From: Halolactibacillus alkaliphilus
GTDB lineage: Bacteria > Bacillota > Bacilli > Bacillales > Amphibacillaceae
Length of the DNA: 64,000 nucleotides
Assembly (NCBI RefSeq): GCF_900115465.1
Contig: NZ_FOWN01000012.1
Span: forward strand, 1-64,000
Direction: 5' to 3'
The notes under the pieces are model-generated. The model ran no database searches, had not been told where the DNA came from, and worked only from the letters and a program-made list of their open reading frames with translations. The position numbers and the translations under genes were made by a program. This document shows positions 42,555 through 51,682 of the stretch, in pieces. How positions within the stretch are numbered: the stretch's first letter is position 1; every line of letters starts with the position of its first letter.

Positions 42555-44904
42555 AAAACTTAAAGAGATGAAAGTAAAAACAATCATCAAACTCATCTTG
42601 TTTATCGCCATCTTTGGTTTCCTTATTTGGACCGTTCTTTCAAGCGATGAACCCGAACAAGATTTAACATCACCATCAGCTCCACCAGTGGTGGAAGAAG
42701 AACCGCCGGCAGAGGAAGTACCTGGTACCCCTCCACCAGAGGAAGGGCCTGTGGTTGATATCGATGAGGATGAATTAGAGGAAATAGAAGATCTAGAGTA
42801 TGTGTTTGATGAAACCCAACAAGTTATTGAGGGTCATGAATTTTTAGTTAGTAACGATTATTATGAACTTTATTTAAAAGAAGAAAATTTATCGATTGTG
42901 CTCCGAGATAAAACAACAGGTGCCCTCATGTATTCAACGGCAGAAGAGCCGATTGGCGGCAATGAATCATGGACCAACTTTATGCGTTCAGGCATTGTGA
43001 TGGAGTACCTTGTAGGTACAAACATTGTTGTTTACCAGGCGGATATGTATTCTGAGAATCCAGAAAAAACGATTACTGAAACAACCGATGGATTTACCGC
43101 AGATATTTACTATCCGTCACTGGAGATTGGCTTTACAGTGGCAGTAACATTAACCGACCGAGGGATTACAGTTGATGTCCCGCAGGAATCCATTGTGGAA
43201 GAAGCGGATCGTTATAAACTCTCTAGTTTATACGTCTACCCATTCTTAGGTCACACATTACTCGGTGAGCGCGAAGGGTATATGATGATTCCAGACGGCT
43301 CAGGTGCTTTGATTCATTTAGATGATAAAAACGGTAAATTTCGTCAACCGTATTCTAAAATGATTTACGGGGAAAACGTTGGTGTAGATGATCCGTTTGT
43401 TTTATCACTCTTTAATCGAATGAATCCATTTAATGATACAGAAAATATTTTGATGCCTGTCTACGGAATGGTGCATACCGATACAGAGATAGGGTTTCTA
43501 GGTATTATTGAAGAAGGTCAATACAGTGCAAAATTAGAAGCTTATCCAAATGGGGCGATATTACCTTATAACTGGATAACCTCGAAATTTATTTACCGTC
43601 AAGTTTATAATCAACCAACGTCACAGGAGTCAGGAACAATGGTTGTTAGACAACGCACGCGTAATAACTTTGATGTGAAAGTACACTTCCAATTTGTATC
43701 TGGTGAGTCAGCTGACTATATGGGACTGGCGAAAACATATCGTGAATATTTACTCAGCGAAAATTTGTTTGAACCTAAAGAAGATGCCTTTCATTTAAGA
43801 GTGGATTTCTTAGGTGCAGAAATTGAAGATGGTTTAATCTTTAAGAAAGATGTTCCAATGACAACTTTCCAAGAAGCCTATGATATTTTAATGTCAATCC
43901 AATCATCTGGTCGGGATCAATTAATGTCCATCTACACAGGTTGGCAAGAGAAAGGTCCATATGGTGGTTTACCGATTAGACAAGTAAAAGCCAACAGTAG
44001 TTTAAATGGTGAGTTATCCTTATCAGAATTTGAATTGGCTTTAAACGAAGCGGCAATTGACTTGTATCTTGAACATGATGGGTTACGTATTAACACAGAA
44101 GAATTAAAAAATACCCGTCTTAAAGTGATGCGTAAATTTAATAAACGTCGCTATGAAGAAGAAGTATATGGGAATGTCTATGATACGTTTAATTATTTGC
44201 ATCCAGAATCAAGTGCGAAATTATTAATGGACTTACAGGGAGAATACCTGGACCAAGAACTTCAAGGTGTGATGTTATCTGGGATTACCCACACACTCTT
44301 TAGTTTCAGTGAAGGTAGTCGCGAATATGATCGTATCACAACAAAAAATACGTATCAACCGATCGTTGAATCGTATAATGAACAGTTTAATCTAGTGTTA
44401 GATCAGCCGTTCAGTTATTTATGGGATAATACAAAAGCATTTGTAAATGCACCGATGGCATCGTCTAATTATGTCTTTACAGATGAGGACATACCATTTT
44501 TATCACTCGTATTAAAAGGTATTATGCCAATGTATTCAGAGTACATTAATTTCCAAGCAAACCAAGATGAGTTCTTCTTACAGCTTGTAGAGCAAGGAAT
44601 AAACCCGTCATTTCTAATTACAAAAGAAGCACCGCAAGCATTGATTAATACAAATTCATCATGGATTTATAGCTCTAGTTATGATCGCTACGAAGAGACA
44701 ATCAATAACTACTACGATGAACTAAGCGCAGTACATGAGCAAGTAAAAGGCGCTCAGATTGATAACTATGAGCGATCAGGAAAACTGACATCTGTCACAT
44801 ATGATAACGGTATGGTTGTTCATGTGAACTATTCAGATCAAGCACTAAATGTCGGGGCAGAAACAATTGAACCGTTAAGCTACAAGGTGGTGACGAACGA
44901 ATGA
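42541..44904 (+). CDS. DUF5696 membrane-anchored extracellular protein
   Basis: 787 residues from TTG 42541, which has GAGGGGG about nine bases upstream; ATG 42523 is an in-frame alternative. An N-terminal anchor helix (about 13-35, IIKLILFIAIFGFLIWTVL) is followed by a proline- and glutamate-rich linker (about 40-90). A long DUF5696 ectodomain then runs to the end (MIPDGSGALIHLDDKNGK, FLGIIEEGQYSA, GWQEKGPYGG, then IDLYLEHDG). The middle part looks barrel-like, similar to glycosidase folds, but no catalytic pair is assignable by eye. The gene overlaps the YIP1-protein gene by 14 bases and the next permease by four. It may process or hold the glycan for the paired transporters. Confidence 0.83.
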   Translation: MKIGKKLKEMKVKTIIKLILFIAIFGFLIWTVLSSDEPEQDLTSPSAPPVVEEEPPAEEVPGTPPPEEGPVVDIDEDELEEIEDLEYVFDETQQVIEGHEFLVSNDYYELYLKEENLSIVLRDKTTGALMYSTAEEPIGGNESWTNFMRSGIVMEYLVGTNIVVYQADMYSENPEKTITETTDGFTADIYYPSLEIGFTVAVTLTDRGITVDVPQESIVEEADRYKLSSLYVYPFLGHTLLGEREGYMMIPDGSGALIHLDDKNGKFRQPYSKMIYGENVGVDDPFVLSLFNRMNPFNDTENILMPVYGMVHTDTEIGFLGIIEEGQYSAKLEAYPNGAILPYNWITSKFIYRQVYNQPTSQESGTMVVRQRTRNNFDVKVHFQFVSGESADYMGLAKTYREYLLSENLFEPKEDAFHLRVDFLGAEIEDGLIFKKDVPMTTFQEAYDILMSIQSSGRDQLMSIYTGWQEKGPYGGLPIRQVKANSSLNGELSLSEFELALNEAAIDLYLEHDGLRINTEELKNTRLKVMRKFNKRRYEEEVYGNVYDTFNYLHPESSAKLLMDLQGEYLDQELQGVMLSGITHTLFSFSEGSREYDRITTKNTYQPIVESYNEQFNLVLDQPFSYLWDNTKAFVNAPMASSNYVFTDEDIPFLSLVLKGIMPMYSEYINFQANQDEFFLQLVEQGINPSFLITKEAPQALINTNSSWIYSSSYDRYEETINNYYDELSAVHEQVKGAQIDNYERSGKLTSVTYDNGMVVHVNYSDQALNVGAETIEPLSYKVVTNE

Positions 44905-45752
44905 AATTAAAACGCGAAACAGTGTATGGGTATATGTTTATCTTACCTTGGCTCATAGGTTTCTTAATATTAGTCCTATATCCGATGATTCAAAGTTTCT
45001 ATTATAGTTTAAACAACATGCGGATTACACCGACGGGACTGAGGTTTATCTATGTAGGGTTTAATAACTACCGCGATGTATGGTTACAAGACATGTTCTT
45101 TATTACGGAGTTGTTTAGTTTTAGTGTTGATACGCTCATTCGAATTCCTGTCATTGTTGTTTTTGCTTTAGTTATTGCGATGTTGTTAAATCAAGATGTC
45201 AAGATGAAAGGCTTATTTAGAACCATCTTCTTCTTACCAGTTATTGTGGCAAGTGGACCGGTCATTAATCAGCTCGTCGAACAAGGAGCAACGGCCATTC
45301 CGATGTTGAATCAAGATATTATTATGAATATCTTGACGAGTTTCTTACCGATGTGGTTTGCGGAGGTTGTTGGCAACCTCTTTAACCAGATCATTACCAT
45401 TCTCTGGTATTCAGGTGTGCAAATTCTCTTATTCCTAGCGTCTTTACAAAAGATTGACCCTAATCTTTATGAAGCAGCTAAGATTGATGGTGGCTCTAAC
45501 TGGGAATGTTTTTGGAAAATCACTTTGCCTACGATTAAACCGATTATTTTAATTAACTTAGTCTACACGTTGATTTCACTCGCAAATAGTGGACAAAACC
45601 CAATCATTGATTTGATTTATGCCAATATGTTTAATGCGACGAGAGGCTATGGATTTGCTTCGGCGATGGCATGGATGTATGCGGTGATTATTGGGCTTAT
45701 GCTACTGATTATATTCTTAATTTTTAAAGAGAAGAAACCAGCACGAGGATAA
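44901..45752 (+). CDS. Sugar ABC transporter permease, MalF/LplB type (second pair)
   Basis: 283 residues with six helices, starting MKLKRETVYGYMFILPWLIG as in the YesP/LplB group. The EAA loop is EAAKIDGGSNWECFWKITLP. ATG 44901 overlaps the DUF5696 stop as ATGA, showing translational coupling. It differs clearly from the first MalF-type protein of the operon, so this is a distinct second transporter rather than a local duplication. Its partner permease and lipoprotein binding protein follow directly. Confidence 0.93.
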   Translation: MKLKRETVYGYMFILPWLIGFLILVLYPMIQSFYYSLNNMRITPTGLRFIYVGFNNYRDVWLQDMFFITELFSFSVDTLIRIPVIVVFALVIAMLLNQDVKMKGLFRTIFFLPVIVASGPVINQLVEQGATAIPMLNQDIIMNILTSFLPMWFAEVVGNLFNQIITILWYSGVQILLFLASLQKIDPNLYEAAKIDGGSNWECFWKITLPTIKPIILINLVYTLISLANSGQNPIIDLIYANMFNATRGYGFASAMAWMYAVIIGLMLLIIFLIFKEKKPARG

Positions 45753-45765
45753 GGAGGGGTTGTTC

Positions 45766-46767
45766 ATGTCAGCTAAAAATGCGACGAGTGTCGTTACGGT
45801 ATTAAAGAACGACACATTAAATACAAAACAGAAAATGCGTTTAATTAAACTGAGAATGGAACACTTCTTCCTCGGGTTTAATGATAGAAAAGGTTTTCTC
45901 ATGCAGCTCGTTATCTATTTATTGCTGCTTGGTATAGGATTTGTTTACCTTTATCCTATTCTTTATATGTTTGTGACGAGTATGAAATCACTCAGTGACT
46001 TGCTTGATTCGGCAATTAATTGGATTCCATCCAGTCTGTATTTGTCTAACTACAAGCAAGCATATGAAGTGCTTAATGTCAGACCTGCGCTCCTTGGGAG
46101 TTTGCAAATTGCATTATTTCCAACACTCCTACAAGTAGCCGTTGCCTCACTTGTTGGGTACGGGTTCGCAAGGTTTGAATTTCCACTTAAAAAATTCTGG
46201 TTTGCGCTAATGATTATTAGTTTTATTATCCCACCGCAAATCACGATGATGCCAACTTACCGTTTGTTTAGCACACTCGGATTAACGGGTTCTCTACTCG
46301 CTTTTATTGTGCCCGCTAGTCTTGGTCAGGGGTTAAATAGTACGATATTTATCTTGATTTTTTACCAGTTTTTCAAACAGACACCAAGGTCACTCTATGA
46401 GGCAGCAGAGGTAGATGGGGCGAGTCAATTTACAAACTTCTTTAAAATTGCTATTCCGATGGCTGTTCCAGCGTTTATTGTGTCATTCTTATTTTCATTC
46501 GTCTGGTATTGGAATGAAACATACTTGACCTCACTCTATTTAACGAGTTCTAGTACCGATATCACGACAATCTTGCTTCAGTTACAATCCTTTAGTCAAA
46601 ATTATGAAACACTCTATCCAGCAACAGAAGCTGGACCAAACAAAATTAATGAGGGCATTAAGATGGCCGGTACGATGGTCAGTATCTTACCCTTACTTAT
46701 TACGTACTTCTTTTTACAACGATACTTCGTTGAAAGTGTCGACAACACTGGTATTACGGGCGAATAA
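45766..46767 (+). CDS. Sugar ABC transporter permease, MalG/YesQ type (second pair)
   Basis: 333 residues from ATG 45766; a TTG six bases earlier is in frame, but AAGGAGGGG suits the ATG. It carries a longer cytoplasmic N-terminus (about 45 residues) than usual, then six helices. The EAA loop is EAAEVDGASQFTNFFKIAIP. It completes the second permease pair with the gene upstream. A conserved YQFFKQTPRSLYEAAE context marks the ATPase-contact segment. Confidence 0.93.
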   Translation: MSAKNATSVVTVLKNDTLNTKQKMRLIKLRMEHFFLGFNDRKGFLMQLVIYLLLLGIGFVYLYPILYMFVTSMKSLSDLLDSAINWIPSSLYLSNYKQAYEVLNVRPALLGSLQIALFPTLLQVAVASLVGYGFARFEFPLKKFWFALMIISFIIPPQITMMPTYRLFSTLGLTGSLLAFIVPASLGQGLNSTIFILIFYQFFKQTPRSLYEAAEVDGASQFTNFFKIAIPMAVPAFIVSFLFSFVWYWNETYLTSLYLTSSSTDITTILLQLQSFSQNYETLYPATEAGPNKINEGIKMAGTMVSILPLLITYFFLQRYFVESVDNTGITGE

Positions 46768-46819
46768 TTTCGCCCTGTAGTATAAATTAAAATTCCATTA
46801 AAGAATGGGGGAAGAAAAA

Positions 46820-48289
46820 ATGACGAGAAAAGCATGGTTTATGATCTTGTCGGTATTAATCGCAATGGTGCTCGTAGTTTCAGGTTGTGGTGATGATGGT
46901 GCTAACGATAGTGGCGCCGATTCAGGTACAGAAACAGATAGTGGTAATGGTGAGGGAACAGAGGGTGGCGATGAAGAACCCGCTGGTTTACCGCCAATGA
47001 CAGAAGAAGAGATTACGTTGACGTATGCTTCTTGGCAAAACTTTGAACTTCAAACGTTTTTAGCTGAAAAGTTCATGGAGAAGTATCCAAATATTACGGT
47101 TGAACTTCATCAACTAGAACAAGAAGGCTGGAATGATCACTTAACAAACCTTGCCTCAACAGGTGATTTACCTGATGTCTTCTGGTACTTAGGCAATGTC
47201 GATGTGCCGATTCGAAACATGTGGTTAGGCGACTTTACGGAGTTATTTGAGAGTGACCCAGAAAGTGATACGATCCTTGATACATTAAAAGACCAAGGAT
47301 ACTTTGATGGTGAACGTAAGATGGCAGCACCTGCTGGTTACTTACCGTATACTATTTTCTTAGATGAGAATCTATTTAATGCTCAAAACGTAGAAATGCC
47401 ATCTGCGGATTGGACATGGAATGAAATGATTGAGTTAATTAAAGAAATGACAGTACCTGAAGAAGGTATTTTCGGTTATAATACATTCACTAAATTAGTA
47501 ACAATGGGACCAATTGTGAACGGTGACAACATCGGTGAATTCGGTTGGGACGGCGAAAAGTACGACTTAACTGGCTGGTGGGATGACTCTTTAGCTCTTC
47601 ACGCTGAATTAGTGCGTAATGGAAACCATGCGCCTTTCTTTGATACAGATGAAGCAGAAGCAGCCTTTGGTGACCGTTTACTATGGGCAGCATCATCAGG
47701 TCGCTTAGCGATGCAGTTTGATGCATGGTGGACAGTTGATTACTTTAAGACAGATGAGTTTGTTGACAAAGGTATTAAATGGGTACCATATGTAGTACCT
47801 AAAGGTGACGATGCGGCAACTGAAAATAAACCAGCGTTTGTTGATTTTGGATCAATCTCAGCAGCAACTGAACATCCACGGGAAGCTTATGAATTGCTTA
47901 AGTTCTTCGGATGGGGAGAAGATGGTTGGAATGCGAAGTTAGAAGCATTCGAAACATTAACACGAGAAGATGGTACGTCAGTATTTACACATCCAGATGG
48001 GTTACCTATCATCGATAACCAAGAAATTTGGGATCGTTTACGTACATTGCTTCCAGAGGAACAATACTATGATGATTTCTTAGCGCGTGCAAAATCACCT
48101 GTACCACTTGGTGGAGCAAGTGCACCTGGCTTCCAAACATTCTTAGATGAAGTCTACTTTGGTGGCGAATATGGTGATATTGAAGCTGCTGCGGCAAATG
48201 GTGACGTTAACCCATATGATATTTCAGCAGACTTAACAGAGCGTATTAATCAATACTATGAGCAAGCATTAGAAGAGTTGTTTTATTAA
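46820..48289 (+). CDS. Sugar-binding lipoprotein of second ABC transporter
   Basis: 489 residues from ATG 46820 (GGGGGAAG upstream; ATG 46805 in frame overlaps it). The lipoprotein signal WFMILSVLIAMVLVVSGC puts the lipidated cysteine at residue 22. A low-complexity D/S/G/E linker follows to about residue 60. The body is a family 1 solute-binding fold (ITLTYASWQNFELQTFLAEK, LPDVFWYLGNVDVP, GRLAMQFDAWWTVDYF, AYELLKFFGWGEDGW). Several exposed tryptophans fit sugar stacking. It should deliver an oligosaccharide to the second permease pair. It is the last gene of the operon and a strong terminator follows. Ligand not readable; arabinan- or galactan-derived oligosaccharides are a guess from the glycosidases in the window. 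Confidence 0.92.
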   Translation: MTRKAWFMILSVLIAMVLVVSGCGDDGANDSGADSGTETDSGNGEGTEGGDEEPAGLPPMTEEEITLTYASWQNFELQTFLAEKFMEKYPNITVELHQLEQEGWNDHLTNLASTGDLPDVFWYLGNVDVPIRNMWLGDFTELFESDPESDTILDTLKDQGYFDGERKMAAPAGYLPYTIFLDENLFNAQNVEMPSADWTWNEMIELIKEMTVPEEGIFGYNTFTKLVTMGPIVNGDNIGEFGWDGEKYDLTGWWDDSLALHAELVRNGNHAPFFDTDEAEAAFGDRLLWAASSGRLAMQFDAWWTVDYFKTDEFVDKGIKWVPYVVPKGDDAATENKPAFVDFGSISAATEHPREAYELLKFFGWGEDGWNAKLEAFETLTREDGTSVFTHPDGLPIIDNQEIWDRLRTLLPEEQYYDDFLARAKSPVPLGGASAPGFQTFLDEVYFGGEYGDIEAAAANGDVNPYDISADLTERINQYYEQALEELFY

Positions 48290-48345
48290 ATAAGACGTTG
48301 TCGTGTTATATTGTTTAGAACAATTACTAACATGAAGACATTAAA

Positions 48346-48379
48346 AAAGCACTAACCACATATTGGTTAGTGCTTTTAG
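48346..48379. terminator. Bidirectional terminator after ABC operon
   Basis: AAAAGCACTAACCA at 48346-48359 pairs perfectly with TGGTTAGTGCTTTT at 48364-48377, between converging genes. Confidence 0.85.
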
Positions 48380-48407
48380 GCTTTGAGGTTAAAAAAGCTG
48401 CAACTAT

Positions 48408-50792
48408 TTAAGGTTGATATGTGTTAAGAAAGTGAATGAGTGCATCCTCTGGTAGTGGCTTACTGAAGTAATAGCCTTGTAAAATATCACAATGCATAAT
48501 TTTCAACAATTCAACATGTGCTTTTGTTTCTACACCTTCTGCGACAAGGTCAAGATTTAATCGGTGGCCAAGTAATATAATTGAATCGGTAATATCACGA
48601 TCATCTTGATCATCTAAGATGTCAGAAATAAATGACTGATCAATTTTTAAATAGTCAATCGGAAATTGCTTGAGATAATTAAGTGAACTATAACCTGTAC
48701 CGAAATCATCAATGGCAATTTTTACGCCGAGTGTTTTCAAGTCTTTCAAAATAACTAATGCTGTGGCAGCGTCAGTTGCCATAGATTCAGTAATTTCTAG
48801 TATAATCATTTTAGGGTCGACATCGTGAGTGGAAAGAATCGTCTTTATCCGCTCCACGAGATTGCGTTGATAAAATTGCCGAATCGATAAATTGATACTG
48901 ATTGGTAAGATAATGCCAAGTTTTTTTAGCTTTTGAATCATTTGTGCGACTTCTTTTATTACCCATTCGCCAATAGGGATAATCAATCCTGTTTCTTCCG
49001 CGACCGGAATGAAGACGTTAGGAGGAATTAAGCCGCGCTTTGGCGAGTTCCAACGAATCAATGCTTCTAATCCATAAATAGAGCCGGATTTCGTATTGAT
49101 TTGCGGTTGGTAATGTAAAACAAATTCATTATGTTCGACGGCTCTTCTTAGGCCGGATTCAATTTCTAGTATACCTTTCATTTGAACAGGTAAATTTTCT
49201 TGATAGAACTGGACGGTGCCCCGTTCGGTGTTTTTTGCGAAGTACATGGCTTGATCCGCTCTTTTAACTAGATGTTCAACTGTTTTCCCGTCCTCAGGAT
49301 AAAGACTGATGCCAATGGTAGGCGTATTGACAATATCGATACCGTCAATCATATAAGGCTCACTCATTACATTAATTAATCCCTCTGCATAAAGTTGTAT
49401 GTCCAATTTTGAGGCGTTGGGATATAGAATAATAAATTCATCCCCGCCATATCGATAAGACTGTAATGATTTTCTCATGAACGATCCGATTCTATCAGCA
49501 ATTTGTTTCAGGAGTACATCACCTTTTGAATGACCAAGTGTGTCGTTAATGAGCTTAAATCGATCTAAGTCGACAAATAGTAGCGCAAACGTCGCGGTTG
49601 ACCCATGATGAATCAGTTGATCGATGTCTTTTGTTAGAGAAATTTGGTTTTTCAATCCTGTCAAATGATCATGATAAGCAAAATAATGTAATTCACGATC
49701 TAAGCGTTGTTTTTCACTCATGTCTTTGGCGATGCAATTGATTCCTTGTACTTTCTGGTCAATAATCATTGGAATGAGTGTCACATTGATTGGTTTATGC
49801 ACCTTTGTTTTGGTTTCGATTACCGTATCATACTCAATCGTATCTCCCGTGATAATTGACTTAAAATAAGCCAGCGTTTCTTTTAGAAGGTCTGGTTTAA
49901 TTAAAAAGTGAAAGGTCTGTCCAATAAGTTCATCCCGGGTATAGCCTGTTAATGTCACGGTCGCATCATTAAGTGCGGAACATCGTCCTGTTAAATCAAA
50001 GGTGATAACAGCGTCAGCATTTGCTTTAAACAATGATTGATACGCTATCTCGGATTGTTTCAACTGTTTTTTTATTTGATATGTTTCTGTCGTGTCGTGT
50101 AAGACACCGACGACTCCGCGAATAACATTGTCATTAATTAACGGGATACCTCTTATTAACAGCTGTTTTTTATCGCCATCTTTTGTTAATCCCTTTAATT
50201 CCAATTCTGTTGTCGTTCCGTGAAGCATCTGATTAAATGCCCGTGTTGCTTTATTATGTTCTTCTGGTGTAACGAAAGTTAAGAAATGTTGCCCCATACT
50301 CGAATCAGTGGCATGTTTAAGAAGCTTTAGAGCGTGGCTATTGGCATGCGTTAAGATGCCTTCTTTATTTAAGGTGAAGATCCCGTGTGATACTTCATCA
50401 AACATCGTCTCTTTAGCAAGCGAGGTGAGCGTTGTAACATCGTGATGTAAGTGCCATGTGCCAATAATGACATCACCTTCATTGATGGTGATTTTTTCAA
50501 GTTGCATCATGATTGTCGTATCGTCATCGTTTAGTAACGGCGCATTAATTTTTGTTTGCTCCTCTTTATCCAGTTTCTTTAATAGGTTTTGGCAGTCTAC
50601 ATTATCGAGTTTTATAATATGCGATAGTTTAAAAACTTCTAAAAAGTCTCTATCAATGAACCACTGTTTCGTTGATTCAGATAATGAAACGAATGAGAAG
50701 TCATCACGAAGAATAAGTAAACCTAGATTAGCTTGATCCAATAAAGATAAAAGGTCTGTTCTTGAGAGCGATGGATAGGTTTGAAAAGCCAT
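48408..50792 (-). CDS. Multi-PAS GGDEF-EAL protein (bifunctional c-di-GMP enzyme candidate)
   Basis: 794 residues, soluble. Three PAS-like regions (about 10-120, 125-245 and 250-365) come before GGDEF (about 375-530) and EAL (about 545-790). The PAS regions include ILTHANSHALKLLKHA and CSALNDATVTLTGYTRDELIG. GGDEF is intact at 449-453 with LFVDLDRFKLINDTLGH. No RxxD inhibitory site precedes it. EAL is intact at 576-578 with EITESMA, DDFGTGYSSL, KIDQ and AEGVET. Both synthesis and hydrolysis of c-di-GMP are possible, and the PAS sensors may choose between them. It lies downstream of the riboswitch-controlled receiver gene on the same strand. A hairpin between them suggests mostly separate transcripts. 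Confidence 0.93.
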   Translation of the reverse strand: MAFQTYPSLSRTDLLSLLDQANLGLLILRDDFSFVSLSESTKQWFIDRDFLEVFKLSHIIKLDNVDCQNLLKKLDKEEQTKINAPLLNDDDTTIMMQLEKITINEGDVIIGTWHLHHDVTTLTSLAKETMFDEVSHGIFTLNKEGILTHANSHALKLLKHATDSSMGQHFLTFVTPEEHNKATRAFNQMLHGTTTELELKGLTKDGDKKQLLIRGIPLINDNVIRGVVGVLHDTTETYQIKKQLKQSEIAYQSLFKANADAVITFDLTGRCSALNDATVTLTGYTRDELIGQTFHFLIKPDLLKETLAYFKSIITGDTIEYDTVIETKTKVHKPINVTLIPMIIDQKVQGINCIAKDMSEKQRLDRELHYFAYHDHLTGLKNQISLTKDIDQLIHHGSTATFALLFVDLDRFKLINDTLGHSKGDVLLKQIADRIGSFMRKSLQSYRYGGDEFIILYPNASKLDIQLYAEGLINVMSEPYMIDGIDIVNTPTIGISLYPEDGKTVEHLVKRADQAMYFAKNTERGTVQFYQENLPVQMKGILEIESGLRRAVEHNEFVLHYQPQINTKSGSIYGLEALIRWNSPKRGLIPPNVFIPVAEETGLIIPIGEWVIKEVAQMIQKLKKLGIILPISINLSIRQFYQRNLVERIKTILSTHDVDPKMIILEITESMATDAATALVILKDLKTLGVKIAIDDFGTGYSSLNYLKQFPIDYLKIDQSFISDILDDQDDRDITDSIILLGHRLNLDLVAEGVETKAHVELLKIMHCDILQGYYFSKPLPEDALIHFLNTYQP

Positions 50793-50866
50793 TTTTTCAC
50801 CTCGAATACGATAAGTTGGTACTTCTTAGTATACTATAAGTGACTTTAAATAACGAATGGAAAATG

Positions 50867-50897
50867 TAAAAAAACCACTAATCTTAGCGATTAGTGG
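50867..50897 (-). terminator. Terminator after receiver-protein gene
   Basis: On the minus strand CCACTAATC/GATTAGTGG (50875-50897) is followed by seven T. Confidence 0.8.
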
Positions 50898-50907
50898 AAA
50901 AGTAATA

Positions 50908-51279
50908 TTAACCTAAGGTACTTGTTCCTAATTGTTTTTCTACACGCTCGTGTAAGCCATCAAAAAAAGGTTTGACGACAAAGTCTTTTGCGCCGATATC
51001 TAACGCTTCAAGCACGTGCTGTTTAGTTCCCATCGATGAACACATAATGACTTTGGCGGAAGCATCAAAAGTGATGATTTCTTTTAAAGCATCAAGGCCC
51101 GAACCGTTATGCATAACGATATCCATTATGACAAGGTCAGGCTGCTTCACCTTATATATGTCGACAGCTTGACGTCCGTTTTTTGCCTCAATCATGTGAT
51201 AGGTCGAGTTCTGTTGGAGTATTTTTTTAATCCATTGCCGCATAAAACGTGAATCATCCACAAGTAAAATAGTTGGCAT
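50908..51279 (-). CDS. Stand-alone response regulator receiver (CheY-like)
   Basis: 123 residues, a receiver domain and nothing else. The acidic pocket is in LLVDDSRFMRQW, the phospho-acceptor aspartate in LVIMDIVMHNGSG, the conserved Ser/Thr in IMCSSMGTK and the lysine in FVVKPF. It resembles CheY and the CheB/Spo0F-like single-domain group. MRQW after DDSR is typical of chemotaxis-type receivers. No histidine kinase gene is adjacent. ATG 51279 is chosen because GAAGGG precedes it; the frame is open six codons further. The mRNA leader holds a c-di-GMP-I riboswitch, so c-di-GMP sets the level of this signalling protein, possibly tuning motility. Confidence 0.92.
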   Translation of the reverse strand: MPTILLVDDSRFMRQWIKKILQQNSTYHMIEAKNGRQAVDIYKVKQPDLVIMDIVMHNGSGLDALKEIITFDASAKVIMCSSMGTKQHVLEALDIGAKDFVVKPFFDGLHERVEKQLGTSTLG

Positions 51280-51342
51280 GTATATCCCTTCTTTCAAAAT
51301 GGCTAGCTAAAAAGATAAATCATCCAACAATCTCGTCCATAA

Positions 51343-51419
51343 GGTAACCCGGCGGTCATAGCTCAGCGCTTTAGATCCGTAGCTTTGCGTCATATCCTTT
51401 CGGATATTTTGCCATTATC
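51343..51419 (-). promoter_or_regulatory. c-di-GMP-I (GEMM-I) riboswitch aptamer
   Basis: Read on the minus strand: GGCAAAATATCC, a GAAA-capped P2 (ATATCC/GGATAT), GACGCAAAGC, then the P3 arm closing with TGACCGCCGGGTTACC. All the conserved GEMM-I blocks are in order. P1 can form from CCATA upstream and TATGG after the last block. It lies about 65 bases before the receiver gene. No clear terminator follows, so control of translation start is more likely than termination. Confidence 0.93.
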
Positions 51420-51449
51420 GTATGGATGTTTACACTTTTACTGTTCCCT

Positions 51450-51478
51450 ATTGTAGCGCTTAGAAAACGTGTTGTAAA
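51450..51478 (-). promoter_or_regulatory. Promoter of riboswitch-receiver transcript
   Basis: On the minus strand TTTACA (51473-51478), a 17-base spacer and TACAAT (51450-51455) put the start about 25 bases before the aptamer. Confidence 0.6.
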
Positions 51479-51555
51479 TGGTAAGAAGTCTGAGTTTTTT
51501 CTTCATATGATAAATTATAATGAAAAAAACAACATAAACCGTTACATTTTACAAC
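51471..51555. repeat. 14-bp imperfect inverted repeat in divergent control region
   Basis: GTTGTAAATGGTAA at 51471-51484 and TTACATTTTACAAC at 51542-51555 match at 12 of 14 positions. The left copy overlaps the -35 of the receiver promoter. The stretch 51480-51682 otherwise holds only AT-rich leader for the next gene; I see no ORF in it. Confidence 0.5.
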
Positions 51556-51682
51556 TTTTTAGTTTGCATTTTTAAAAATTACTGCTAAAATTTTAACATT
51601 GAGAAAAGCTCGTCCCATAAAAGTCGTGGAATGCTTTTCGCTTATACATCTAGTTGTATTTTACTTGAAGGAGATTAGCTTA

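Noticed and set aside
42840-44880. DUF5696 protein as an assigned glycoside hydrolase
   Set aside because: No recognisable catalytic pair or family motif; the barrel impression is not enough for a call.
51599-51682. 28-codon extension of the PAS-GGDEF cyclase from TTG 51599
   Set aside because: No ribosome site upstream; ATG 51683 has GAAGGAGA and begins a normal membrane N-terminus.
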